A stretch of DNA of 64,000 nucleotides from Chloroflexus aurantiacus J-10-fl (GTDB lineage Bacteria; Chloroflexota; Chloroflexia; Chloroflexales; Chloroflexaceae). The notes under the pieces are model-generated. The model was not told the DNA's origin and did not search any database. It saw only the letters and a program-made list of their open reading frames with translations. Shown here piece by piece: positions 17,961 through 26,518 of this stretch (positions are counted from its first letter, which is position 1; each line of letters starts with the position of its first letter). The position numbers and the translations under genes are program-made. Where the stretch lies: contig NC_010175.1 of NCBI RefSeq assembly GCF_000018865.1, forward strand, positions 558,001 through 622,000, written 5' to 3'.

Positions 17961-18200
17961 CCCCTTCTCCATTCACTAATCCACGTGTCACGCAGTGTGG
18001 AGTGCGGAAGCCATGCTTCCGCACCCACTGCGCTCGCTGTCCGGCGTATGTCATATCGGGCATCCTGCTAACCACGAGAACGACGTGTGGTTCTGTCCTG
18101 CACCCGCCGGATCGCTCCCTTCCCCGTTTGCCAATCCGCTTGTCGCGTAGTGTGGAGTGCGGCAGCTCTGCTTCCGCGCCCACCGTACTCGCTGCCCGAC
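17961..18200. repeat. Imperfect direct repeat of a dispersed GTGTGGAGTGCGG element
   Basis: Two diverged copies lie about 155 bp apart. GTGTGGAGTGCGG occurs at 17995 and again at 18150. In each it is preceded by CCCTTC/CCCTTCC-type sequence and a CACTAATCC or GCCAATCC stretch, and followed by an AGC...GCTTCCGC inverted repeat and a CTCGCTGYCCG tail. Related but shorter versions occur at about 9.88, 23.47 and 43.5 kb. They are non-coding and look like a family of small mobile or REP-like elements. Confidence 0.6.
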
Positions 18201-18207
18201 GGCTGAG

Positions 18208-18318
18208 GTAGCAATTAACCCGTCGTTCACGGGTGCAACGCGCGGCATAATCGTCAAGTGCATGCTCAATGCTTGAGAGAGTAGCAATTAACCCGTCGTT
18301 CACGGGTGCAACGCGCGG
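18208..18318. CRISPR. Candidate minimal CRISPR: two 38-bp repeats, one 35-bp spacer
   Basis: A 38-bp sequence (GTAGCAATTAACCCGTCG, then TTCACGGGTGCAACGCGCGG) is found twice without a mismatch, at 18208-18245 and 18281-18318. The 35 bp between is unrelated sequence. The repeat contains a short palindrome (ACCCGT-5-ACGGGT). Period 73 and the internal stem are like CRISPR repeat-spacer units. Only two copies exist and no cas gene is in the window, so it may be a relic, an isolated mini-array or a simple direct repeat. Confidence 0.4.
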
Positions 18319-18448
18319 TTTCTTCCCGCCGTCTAGCATACAAACCCGCCAGTTCAGATGTTGCTTCAGACTGTTGAGCCTCATCTGACTGTATGATACT
18401 TCTCAACAGCAACACCTCGCACCGATTCGTTGCCTGCGTATGCGGTGG

Positions 18449-18454
18449 TATAAT
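18449..18454 (+). promoter_or_regulatory. -10 box of radA, probably leaderless
   Basis: TATAAT with an extended TGG is placed so that only 6 nt separate it from the ATG at 18461. A poor -35 candidate (TTCGTT) lies 17 nt upstream. Transcription would start at or next to the A of the start codon, and no ribosome binding site is present. Confidence 0.6.
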
Positions 18455-18460
18455 GCAGCT

Positions 18461-19864
18461 ATGGCGAAAACACGTACTGTCTTCGTTTGTCAACAATGTG
18501 GTGCTCAGCAGAGTCGCTGGATGGGGAAGTGTCCTGAATGCGGCGCGTGGGACAGTCTGGTTGAGCAGATTGTTACGCCTGCCCGTGGCACAGGCGGTCA
18601 GCGGGCTGCTACTGTCGGCCAGAATCAACCGATCCGACTGCGCGATGTTCCCCTGACCGACTTTCAGCGGCTGCCCGTCTACGCCGAGGAGTTTGCCCGT
18701 GTACTCGGTGGTGGTCTGGTACCCGGCTCGGTGGTGTTGATCGGTGGCGACCCTGGAGTAGGAAAATCAACGCTGCTCGGTCAGGTAGCGGCCCATTTTG
18801 CGGCCAGCGTGGGGCCGGCCCTTTACGTGAGTGCCGAAGAGTCGGCGCAACAGATTCGGTTACGCGCCGAACGATTAGGATTAACCGCCGATGACCTCTT
18901 TCTCCTGGCCGAAACATCACTTGATCTGATTATTGAACATATCCGTCATTTACGGCCACGACTGGTGATCGTCGACTCGATCCAGACGGTCTATCTCCCC
19001 GAATTAACCAGCGCAGCCGGTAGTGTCTCGCAGGTACGCGAGGGTGCCCTTCGCCTGATGCAACTGGCGAAAGAGACTGCCATTCCGATTGTGCTGGTTG
19101 GTCACGTAACGAAAGAGGGAGCCATCGCCGGCCCACGTGTCCTCGAACACATTGTTGATGTCGTGCTCTACCTCGAAGGCGACCGGTTTCACCAGTTTCG
19201 CCTGTTACGCGGGGGCAAAAATCGCTTCGGTAGCACGAATGAAGTGGGCGTCTTTGAAATGACCGGTGATGGTCTGCGTGAGGTGCGTAATCCGTCGCAG
19301 GTCTTTCTCGCCGAACGGAATACGCAAAGCCCTGGTTCGACGGTGACCGTGACGCTAGAGGGAACACGTCCGTTACTGGTAGAAGTACAGGCGTTGACCT
19401 CCCATACCGGGAATGCCCAACCTCGTCGTACCACCAATGGCTTTGATCTCAATCGCCTGCTCATGCTGACAGCCGTGCTCTCCAAACGAGTAGGGCTGCC
19501 GTTATTCAATCAAGACCTTTATGTCAACATTGTCGGTGGTCTGCGTATCGGTGAACCGGCAGCCGATCTGGCAGTTGCACTGGCGATTGCGTCCTCATAC
19601 CGCAACCAGCGGATTGATCCCGATCTGGTCTGCCTTGGTGAAATCGGGTTGTCAGGCGAACTGCGTAGTGTCAGTCAGCTTGAGCGTCGCCTGAGCGAAG
19701 CAGCAAAGCTGGGATTTCGGCGAGCAATTGTGCCCGCACACTCCACGCCTGACCGGGCAGACGGTCTCACCATCACACCGGTACGCTCACTATCCGAAGC
19801 GGTCGAACTCCTCACCCGCAAAGGAATAGCTTCGTCATCCTCGCCAGCCATCGAACAAGGGTGA
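18461..19864 (+). CDS. radA: DNA repair protein RadA (Sms)
   Basis: RadA is a RecA-like helicase that helps branch migration in recombinational repair. The 467-residue protein has the N-terminal C4 zinc finger (Cys10, 13, 24, 27), the RecA-like core with Walker A GGDPGVGKST, the RadA-specific KNRFGSTNE motif, and the C-terminal Lon-protease-like domain (LYVNIVGGLRIGEPAADLAV). The start is chosen at 18461 (MAKTRTVFVC), since the longer frame would include the promoter. It is the first gene of an apparent operon with the PIN/TRAM gene 3 nt later. Confidence 0.96.
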   Translation: MAKTRTVFVCQQCGAQQSRWMGKCPECGAWDSLVEQIVTPARGTGGQRAATVGQNQPIRLRDVPLTDFQRLPVYAEEFARVLGGGLVPGSVVLIGGDPGVGKSTLLGQVAAHFAASVGPALYVSAEESAQQIRLRAERLGLTADDLFLLAETSLDLIIEHIRHLRPRLVIVDSIQTVYLPELTSAAGSVSQVREGALRLMQLAKETAIPIVLVGHVTKEGAIAGPRVLEHIVDVVLYLEGDRFHQFRLLRGGKNRFGSTNEVGVFEMTGDGLREVRNPSQVFLAERNTQSPGSTVTVTLEGTRPLLVEVQALTSHTGNAQPRRTTNGFDLNRLLMLTAVLSKRVGLPLFNQDLYVNIVGGLRIGEPAADLAVALAIASSYRNQRIDPDLVCLGEIGLSGELRSVSQLERRLSEAAKLGFRRAIVPAHSTPDRADGLTITPVRSLSEAVELLTRKGIASSSSPAIEQG

Positions 19865-19867
19865 GCT

Positions 19868-20962
19868 ATGAGACTAAGTCTCGATCTTATTGTGCGTTTA
19901 TTCGGTTTTAGTTGGATGGCCTATCTGGGGTTTTGGGTTGGTCATTCACTCTCCGGCCCAACACCAAATTCCGATCAAGTACTTGCCACCCTGCTCCTCA
20001 CCCTTGCCGGTGGTGGTCTTGGCCTGATTCTGGCCCCGCGTATCATCGCCGACCCACTTCGTTCCCTCTTTCGTCAGGCACGCACTATACCGTTGCACGA
20101 AGTTGTTCTGATCACGATAGGGATTAGTATTGGTGGCGTTCTCGGTGCATTGTTCACAGTGCCGCTGGCCATGCTACCGGCACCGTATGGCAATCTGTTG
20201 CCGGGCATTGTGACGGCGATCATGGTCTACTTTGGCGCTGCGATCCTTTATTTACGCAAACGTGAGTTTGTTGATCTGGTGAACCGCTGGCGACAGCCAC
20301 GCTCACAGCCGCCCTCTCCCCCCCAGTCTTTACATTCCGAATCTCCCTCTGCGCTCCCATCGACACGCCGCTACCTGCTTGATACCAGTGCGATTATCGA
20401 CGGCCGGATTGCAGCCGTGGTGCGCACCGGGTTTATGGAAGGATCGCTCCTGATCCCCTCGTTTGTGTTGACCGAGTTGCAAATGCTGGCCGACTCCAAC
20501 GATGACTTACGGCGACAGAAGGGCCGTCGTGGGCTTGAGTTGCTCAATCAGATGCAACAATCATCACCATTGCCGATTGAAATTGTCAGTCACGATGTTC
20601 CCGACTCCCTGCGTGTTGATGACAAGTTAATCGAATTAGCCCGGCAGTATCACTGTCCAATTATTACCAACGACTATAATCTCAATCGGGTTGCCGGTTT
20701 GCAGGGAGTAACTGTCTTGAGCATCAATCAGTTGAGCGACGCTCTTCGCCCACCGGTCATGCAGGATCAGCGACTTCAGGTGTTGATCCGCAACGAAGGC
20801 AATACCCGCCAGCAAGGGGTCGGCTATCTTGATGACGGAACACCAGTGATCGTTGAGAATGCCCGACATCTTATCGGCCACACCATTGAGGTTGTAGTCA
20901 CTCGTATCCATCAAACCCAAACTGGACGTCTGGTCTTTGCAATTCCGGTAGAGGAAACCTGA
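19868..20962 (+). CDS. PIN-TRAM domain membrane protein (YacL-like)
   Basis: A 364-residue protein with four hydrophobic segments in the first 130 residues, then a linker, then a PIN nuclease domain beginning [13 protein letters not shown] (acidic residues Asp172 and Asp178), continuing to [11 protein letters not shown], and a C-terminal TRAM domain ([20 protein letters not shown]). This is the layout of Bacillus YacL, an integral membrane putative RNase. It is tightly packed between radA (3 nt) and dtd (1-nt overlap TGATG), and is probably cotranscribed with both. Its RNA target is not known. Confidence 0.92.
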
Positions 20963-21444
20963 TGCGCGCAGTCATTCAGCGAGTCCGTGAAGCATCTGTC
21001 ACCGTCGCGGGTGAAGTAGTAGGAGCGATTGGCAATGGCCTGTTGATCCTGCTCGGCGTGTGCCATACCGATACAGCGGAAGATGTAGAGTTGCTGGCAG
21101 AGAAGATTGCTCAGCTGCGGATTTTCAGCGATCACGAGGGGAAGTTTAATCTCTCGCTGCTCGATGTTGGTGGGGCCGCGCTGGTCGTATCGCAGTTTAC
21201 CCTTTATGCCGACACGCGCAAGGGTCGTCGTCCAAGCTTCACGGCGGCTGCCCGGCCTGAGATTGCTGCGCCGCTGGTTGATGCTTTTGCCGCTGCACTC
21301 CGGGCACGTAACATCCCGGTTGCTACCGGTGTCTTCGGCGCTATGATGCAGGTCGCTCTGATCAACGACGGCCCCGTTACCCTGGTCATCGACAGCGCCG
21401 AACTACGCCTGCCGCGGCGAGCCGGTAGCAGAGTCGATAGTTAG
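20962..21444 (+). CDS. dtd: D-aminoacyl-tRNA deacylase
   Basis: Dtd hydrolyses D-aminoacyl-tRNAs and mischarged glycyl-tRNA-Ala, protecting translation. The 160-residue protein starts [13 protein letters not shown] and has the family's [17 protein letters not shown] active-site segment and the near-C-terminal [10 protein letters not shown] (GP cis-proline motif). Length is slightly above the usual 145-150 because of a short basic tail. The ATG overlaps the stop of the preceding gene. Confidence 0.96.
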
Positions 21445-21529
21445 TAGTTATCGCATGCATCGTGAAAAAATTACACACTCATGATCGTCCCAACGTGGCA
21501 TAGGCTTACGATCTGCAAGAAGGACCTCC

Positions 21530-21785
21530 GGTGTTCAAACTAACAGGGAGTACGAGAAGGCCAGACCCACCCGCCAGGAGATCGCCATCAGGTATCGCCG
21601 GGATCGCGCCCTGGATACCGCTCAGATTGCCCCTGTCGTAGGTCACCGTGTCACGTAGAACCGAGTCGTTCAAGCCAGTGTCGAAGGTGTTCTGGAACAT
21701 CGCCTGGTGGATGCATGCGATTCGATCATTGGTCAAGAGGATGACGTGCTTAATGACGACACTCAGCGGCTCCGCTCAGTTTGCG
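21530..21785 (+). pseudogene. Degraded coding fragment of unknown family
   Basis: From about 21536 one forward frame is open for about 80 codons apart from a single TAG at 21656, and reads like genuine protein (EKARPTRQEIAIRYRRDRAL, later VVQASVEGVLEHRLVDACDS). A second frame upstream (YDLQEGPPVFKL) suggests a frameshift near 21545. There is no ribosome binding site, and the tail overlaps the 3' end of mgtC on the opposite strand. I cannot name the family. Confidence 0.3.
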
Positions 21786-22620
21786 ACCCAGGAACAGCTT
21801 CATCAGGATCATTCAGATCGCGGAGCAACGTCGCATCTTTCAGGTTGAGCGGTACAATCGTATCATCCTTCTGAACCTCGTCGCTTTCATCCATCGTCGT
21901 CGGTTCATCTAGCGGCGTAATCGCCGTTTCGACCTGGACAACATACTTCTTAAGCGTCAGGAGTTGCCGTGCAAGCAGCGGTGCCTGCTCCGCGCTCAAG
22001 GTACGCGCCAGCTCAACGTCCAGTAAGGCGGAAGTACCAGCCCCGGGAAGAACCGTCGCCCGTTTCACCGGCACTCCGAGGCGAACAAGTGCATCAAGTG
22101 CCTTGCCAACTGACCGACTATCATCGCGCAGATGAATGCGCAGACGACTGATCGGCCCGCCAAAGTTGAGTCGCCTTTCAAACCATTCAAGAACCGTAAG
22201 GGTGAATAAAAAGAGCAACGTCCCAGCAATGGCAAGCCATCCCAGACCGACGGCAACAGTGATACCGATCCCTGCGCATCCCCACAACGTCGCCGCCGTT
22301 GTCAGGCCGCGTACAGTGGTTCCATGGCGCAGAATTGCGCCTGCACCCATAAAGCCAATCCCTGAGACCACATAGCTTGCCACACGTAGGGCATCACGTT
22401 CGCTACTCAACTCGGCAAAGCCATAAGCACCGGCCATTGTGACCAGACAGGCACCAATCCCGACCAGAATGTGTGGCCGAAAGCCACTTGCCCGCTCGTG
22501 TCCAGAACGTTCGAGGCCCACCAGCCCTGACAGTACCAGTGTCAGCAGCAGTCGACCTAACAGATTGGCATCAAAAGGCCCCATGATCCGTATAAGCTCG
22601 AGTCCCATATCTTGTATCAT
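21763..22620 (-). CDS. MgtC/SapB family membrane protein
   Basis: A 285-residue protein with an N-terminal MgtC-type domain of about five membrane helices (LVGLERSGHERASGFRPHIL and the GAGAILRHGTTVRGLTTAA motif) followed by a cytoplasmic alpha/beta domain (about 170-250), like the longer MgtC/SapB/YhiD members. These proteins are tied to Mg2+ limitation, intracellular ion balance or acid resistance. It lies 1.3 kb from the Mg2+-riboswitch CorA operon on the same strand, which suggests an ion-homeostasis cluster, although it has no M-box of its own. GGGAG precedes the ATG. Confidence 0.9.
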   Translation of the reverse strand: MIQDMGLELIRIMGPFDANLLGRLLLTLVLSGLVGLERSGHERASGFRPHILVGIGACLVTMAGAYGFAELSSERDALRVASYVVSGIGFMGAGAILRHGTTVRGLTTAATLWGCAGIGITVAVGLGWLAIAGTLLFLFTLTVLEWFERRLNFGGPISRLRIHLRDDSRSVGKALDALVRLGVPVKRATVLPGAGTSALLDVELARTLSAEQAPLLARQLLTLKKYVVQVETAITPLDEPTTMDESDEVQKDDTIVPLNLKDATLLRDLNDPDEAVPGSQTERSR

Positions 22621-23901
22621 GTAATGCTCCCTTCATCCTAATTGGCGATCATAGCTGCAACTCTCGCACCATTCTCCAGGAGAGGCAAACGACTACTGCG
22701 TGCGCCGAATTCAAACAGTTCGGCGCAGCGGCTCCGGTCAATCGCAGTATCCATTGTTGGCTGTTGGCGTCATCCTCCCCACGCACCCAGTCCCTCAGCT
22801 CGCTTTGGAAACACTCATACGACACCCGGTAGTCCAGCCGGTTCTTCTGCCCACTTTAGATGTGAGCAATGAGCGCGACCAGCCTTGTTAAATGCTCGAC
22901 AGATCTTCTCCTTACGCTCCCTATGTCGCTACCAGCCAGCTTTGTCCCCCTTGGCAGAAGCCATGCTATCTCGCATCAGTGAGTGGAAAGAGATCACCCA
23001 CAGCAAGCTGTATCTCATTCGCGAGGGTTGGTTGATCGTCACGACCCCTATCCGGCCCGGTATCTATCCGTTCGATCAGGTCGAGCATCTGGGTGATCTC
23101 TGCTATGGCAGCCGCATGCCTGGACTGAAGTGTGCGACGTTCATCGCTTCAATAATATCAAATCTCCATTGATATAGTACATCACTGCTGATGGAATCAT
23201 CGCTGTTCATCAGTTCAGTGATAGCAGTTTCCTCGCTCCGAAGGGGAGGCTTCCTGCCTACGCTTGTCCATTACCTGTACCACTGTCACGAGACCGGAGC
23301 AGAAAGAGGCTGATGAGCAGGCTGAACGCCCGCTCCGCGATCCGCGCACCGCTCACGCGCAGTCCGTGCATCACAGATAATCAAGCCAGACGGACGTACT
23401 CTACACGCATGTTGCCTCCATGACCAGCAAGGAAACCGCTGGAACCCGCCCCTGATCGTGAGCACGGCTGGTGTGGAAGCCACGCTGCCGCGCTCCACAC
23501 CACACGACACAGGCAACCCTACCTGGCAGAGGTATCCTCTCCGGAACGTGATCCTGCGGCGTGCGGAACGACAATGCTGGTTTTGCGCATCCACGCTCAG
23601 GTGTGGTGCCAGGGTGATCGTCGAATTACGTGTTATGAACGCTACTACACCAGATTTGATATAAGTTCCGGGGCCAACCGTAATCTTCTAGCTCCGTGAG
23701 CAACTGCTCACACGGCGCACGGTAATTGGGATGTGCAGAGAAGAATGCGCTAGATTACGTTACTGTGGTACTCAATTCTTCTTAATTTCTTATCAAGCAG
23801 CATCTGTCACCTTGATAAGCCCTTGCTTAAGCCGTGCAAGCCCCGTGGAGACTTTCACGGCCTTGGCAAGGGTTTATGATGACGAACCCTCCGCTGATAA
23901 A
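22621..23901. other. Long gene-poor region with hairpins and decayed frames
   Basis: About 1.3 kb without a supported gene. A forward frame at 22885-23172 contains a coding-like stretch (SRISEWKEITHSKLYLIREG, then WLIVTTPIRPG) but has no start signal or known motif; it may be a remnant. A hairpin with an 8-bp stem (GGTGTGGA/TCCACACC) lies at 23470-23501 in a GTGTGGA-type dispersed element. A nested hairpin is at 23820-23872. Confidence 0.5.
23820..23872 (-). terminator. Nested hairpin after the CorA operon
   Basis: CCCTTGC (23820-23826) pairs with GCAAGGG (23866-23872), and inside it GCCGTG (23831-23836) pairs with CACGGC (23856-23861). It lies about 30 bp past the last operon stop, as expected for an intrinsic terminator, but no clear U-run follows. 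Confidence 0.45.
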
Positions 23902-24237
23902 TTACCTTGCTGCCGGCTCGTCCTGAGGCGATTCGTTTATAGTGGTTTCGACTTGCTGCGGCAGCTCTGCTATGACGTATCTGCCATACAGGTGCAACCC
24001 GGCAAAACTGCCCAGGATTAGCAAGTACAACACGATGACAGCCTGAATGATCTCTCGCTCGAGCTGTGCCGTGCGAGAGCGGTTGGTACGGGCTTGTGCG
24101 ATGGCTTCACGTCGTCGCTGTGCGGCTCCAGCGACATCGTCCTGAAGCGTCAGATCGGCGTTCCCAACAAGGCCAAAACCAGTCGTGCTGTTAAATGTCT
24201 CGTCTGCTGTTTTTGTTTCATTCGAGAACTTCTTCAT
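23902..24237 (-). CDS. Small single-pass membrane protein in the CorA operon
   Basis: A 111-residue protein. Residues 1-50 are polar, 50-62 basic (RRREAIAQARTNRSRTAQLE), about 67-85 hydrophobic (AVIVLYLLILGSFAGLHLYG), and the tail acidic. This predicts one membrane helix. A strong AAGGAGGT lies 8 nt before the ATG. It is the last gene of the M-box operon, after the first CorA-like gene. A role as an accessory subunit of the transporters is possible; no family is recognised. Confidence 0.75.
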   Translation of the reverse strand: MKKFSNETKTADETFNSTTGFGLVGNADLTLQDDVAGAAQRRREAIAQARTNRSRTAQLEREIIQAVIVLYLLILGSFAGLHLYGRYVIAELPQQVETTINESPQDEPAAR

Positions 24238-24320
24238 AATCGTTACCTCCTTGTGTGATAGGCTATCACTGGTGTTTTAAGACGTCTGCAAATCACCCAC
24301 AGAAACGTGTATCCTATCAG

Positions 24321-25265
24321 TTACCTCAGCAATCCACGCTGTTTGACATAGATGAGTGGCAGCAGCGCCAACAATGCTGTTAGAGCGATAACCATAGGCT
24401 CGCCATACTGCCACTCCAGAATGGGCATGTATGCAAAATTCATGCTGTAGTACGTCGAAATGAGCAGAGCGGGCATAAACACGGCAGTGAGCACTGAAAA
24501 CACCTTGACAATCTGATTCTGCTTGACGCTCAGCGCCAGGTTATTGGACGTTTGTAACAAGCGAACGCGGTCATGGACAAAATGCACGTGCTCCTCGATC
24601 TCTTCGATGTCATCAATGAGGGTGAGGTAAAGCTGCTTGAGATGGAAAGACTCCTGCGGAAGACGCGCCAGTGTCTGTCTCGCCACCAATGCAAGTTGCA
24701 GTTGGGTCTGGATACACTGTGAGAGCAGGTCCTCAACTGTGCCCAACTCAACCTGTGTCGCTACAACATCGCTGACCCCGAAGTCTCGCTCGTTCGACTC
24801 AAGGCTGTGAAGAACCGCATTCGTCTGTACCAGCGCCTCTCCAAGCTCCTCGTTCAGCAAATCGATCAGTTCATCGGTGGCATCGTTGATTGACTGTAGG
24901 ACAACAGCAAAGGCGTCGAATGGATCGTTATCGCGACCATCACGCTGCATCCGCGACACCGCCACTCTTAACGGCTTGGGGCTGGGATCTGGTTCCAGGG
25001 ACACAAGAATCTCTCGCCCAAGCACAAAAACAACTTTGCTGATCATCTTCTTGCTGCCCTCGACGCTCAAAAACGTCAACGGGTAAATCAGGAATTCCCC
25101 TTCCTGGCAAAGGCCACTCTTCAAAGCCTGGACAACGTCAATGCCCAGACGTTGCTTAATCGCTGCAAGTGCGTCCGTCTGAGTGATGCTGACACGCAGC
25201 CAACGATCAACCGAAGGTGTCTGATTGGCGGAAACTGGAAGCGAAAGCAATTCGTTCTGGCTCAT
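24321..25265 (-). CDS. CorA-like divalent cation transporter, YSMNF variant
   Basis: A 314-residue CorA-superfamily protein: an N-terminal alpha/beta domain, long helices (about 110-250) and two C-terminal membrane segments, ending in a basic tail. The signature between them reads YYSMNFAYMP, where canonical CorA has YGMNF..MPE; the first Gly is replaced by Ser, but Met-Asn is kept. The ATG overlaps the stop of the small gene upstream (25262-25265) and has AAGGAG at good distance. One of three paralogs in the operon, with probable Mg2+ or related cation transport. Heteromeric assembly with the paralogs is possible. Confidence 0.88.
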   Translation of the reverse strand: MSQNELLSLPVSANQTPSVDRWLRVSITQTDALAAIKQRLGIDVVQALKSGLCQEGEFLIYPLTFLSVEGSKKMISKVVFVLGREILVSLEPDPSPKPLRVAVSRMQRDGRDNDPFDAFAVVLQSINDATDELIDLLNEELGEALVQTNAVLHSLESNERDFGVSDVVATQVELGTVEDLLSQCIQTQLQLALVARQTLARLPQESFHLKQLYLTLIDDIEEIEEHVHFVHDRVRLLQTSNNLALSVKQNQIVKVFSVLTAVFMPALLISTYYSMNFAYMPILEWQYGEPMVIALTALLALLPLIYVKQRGLLR

Positions 25266-25588
25266 TGTGATTCTCCTTCTCCGTCTGACGGATTGCTCTG
25301 GGGAGTAGCAATCTCCTCAACGTAAAAACTCTTATGCGTACCCGATGTTGAAGACGTCCGCGTTTCCAGATGGTAGTTGCCAAAATGCAGCGCAGCCACA
25401 ATCGCAATCATAAGACCCCAGGCGAGACCCATCATGAGGAATGATAATCGTTCGTAACGAGTCCAGCGTGTTGATGGCTTGTCTCGAAGTGCCCGACTCT
25501 GCGCACGGCGTGCGTCCCGCGTCCACACCAAAGGTTCTGCAGGAGTGTCTACGCTACCAGACCATCTGTTGTAAGTAAACTGTTGCAC
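25262..25588 (-). CDS. Small single-pass membrane protein between CorA genes
   Basis: A 108-residue protein. An Arg-rich, Trp-containing N-terminal half (YNRWSGSVDTPAEPLVW, then RYERLSFL) precedes one membrane helix near 56-72 (LMMGLAWGLMIAIVAALHF) and a polar tail. A GTG start at 25588 is chosen: AAGGAGGT sits 6 nt before it, whereas the ATG at 25606 lies within that ribosome binding site. The 3' end overlaps the next CorA-like start by 4 nt, so translation is coupled. Family unknown. Confidence 0.75.
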   Translation of the reverse strand: MQQFTYNRWSGSVDTPAEPLVWTRDARRAQSRALRDKPSTRWTRYERLSFLMMGLAWGLMIAIVAALHFGNYHLETRTSSTSGTHKSFYVEEIATPQSNPSDGEGESQ

Positions 25589-25618
25589 CGTTGGACCTCC
25601 TTTCATTCATGTATAGGG

Positions 25619-26518
25619 TCATCTGAGCGCTCCCGTTTGTCTAATGATGATCACAGGCACTGCCGTCACCAATAGCACGCCCAGCATCTGTACCAATGAA
25701 GAGGCAAACCACGACAACTCTGGCATGAACTGAAAGTTCTGCCCATACCAGTTGATCAAGGCGGTAGCTGGTACAAATATGGCCCATAGTACTGTGAACA
25801 CCTTGACTACATTCAGGTCGCTCATAGCGACGGTCTCTCGCGCCGCCGTTTGATGAAACCGCTGTCTCTCTTGCATGAAGCGTGCCCGCCGTTGCACGTT
25901 TTCGATTTCAGTGATCAATTCATCAACATGATCAACGGTCAGGGATGACTGCCGAAGAACTGCGCGGCGTAACTGACGCCCTGACCGCTCCAGATCGTCT
26001 AACGATTGCAATACGAAAGACAGGGGAGCGTTTAGCCGCGAGAGACGGGCGTCTAAGTTTTCTACATCCTCAACTCCGCTCGCTTCATCAGTACCAACCT
26101 TCATCAGGAAGCCAGCACTAATGCACCCGGCTACGCTCAACTCATCGTCGATTACATCGAGTACGTTTGCTGTCTGGAATACCAACTGATGTAAGAGTGC
26201 CAACGCTGTTGCATGGGAGCTTTCAAATGAAAGCCCCTGGCTCCAAATCCACTTACGTGCCTGACCCGCCCACAGCTCGCTGTGAATTGGCTCCACTGTG
26301 TAGAGGGGCGTCTGATCGTCACGCAGAAGCCAGAATATATCTGTCACCAACAGGCGCGATCCTTCGAGCCTGGCACAGCGAATGCGCAGGATGTCTTCAG
26401 ACCGAACAATGGCCTCTGGTATCAGGGACAATTCGTGCGTGCGAGCTACCTCCTCAAGCTCCTGCTGATTGCTTGCCCGTAGACGAACCCATGCGGGTAG
26501 TTCATTAACTGTTGTCAT
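25619..26518 (-). CDS. CorA-like transporter, YGQNF variant (second paralog)
   Basis: A 299-residue CorA-superfamily protein with the N-terminal domain, long helices and two C-terminal membrane segments. The signature is WYGQNFQFMPEL, where canonical GMN has become GQN. The start at 26518 (MTTVNELPAWVRL) is chosen because its ATG overlaps the TGA of the upstream CorA gene (26515-26517); the longer frame to 26602 would run into that gene. Third transcribed transporter or cofactor gene of the operon after the ferritin-like gene. Substrate inferred as Mg2+ or a related ion. Confidence 0.88.
   Translation of the reverse strand: MTTVNELPAWVRLRASNQQELEEVARTHELSLIPEAIVRSEDILRIRCARLEGSRLLVTDIFWLLRDDQTPLYTVEPIHSELWAGQARKWIWSQGLSFESSHATALALLHQLVFQTANVLDVIDDELSVAGCISAGFLMKVGTDEASGVEDVENLDARLSRLNAPLSFVLQSLDDLERSGRQLRRAVLRQSSLTVDHVDELITEIENVQRRARFMQERQRFHQTAARETVAMSDLNVVKVFTVLWAIFVPATALINWYGQNFQFMPELSWFASSLVQMLGVLLVTAVPVIIIRQTGALR

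Noticed and set aside
17926-18628. Minus-strand frames of 120-152 codons over the CRISPR-like pair and dispersed repeats
   Set aside because: They cross repeats and the radA promoter, and their content is Arg/Cys-rich shadow sequence without homology I recognise.
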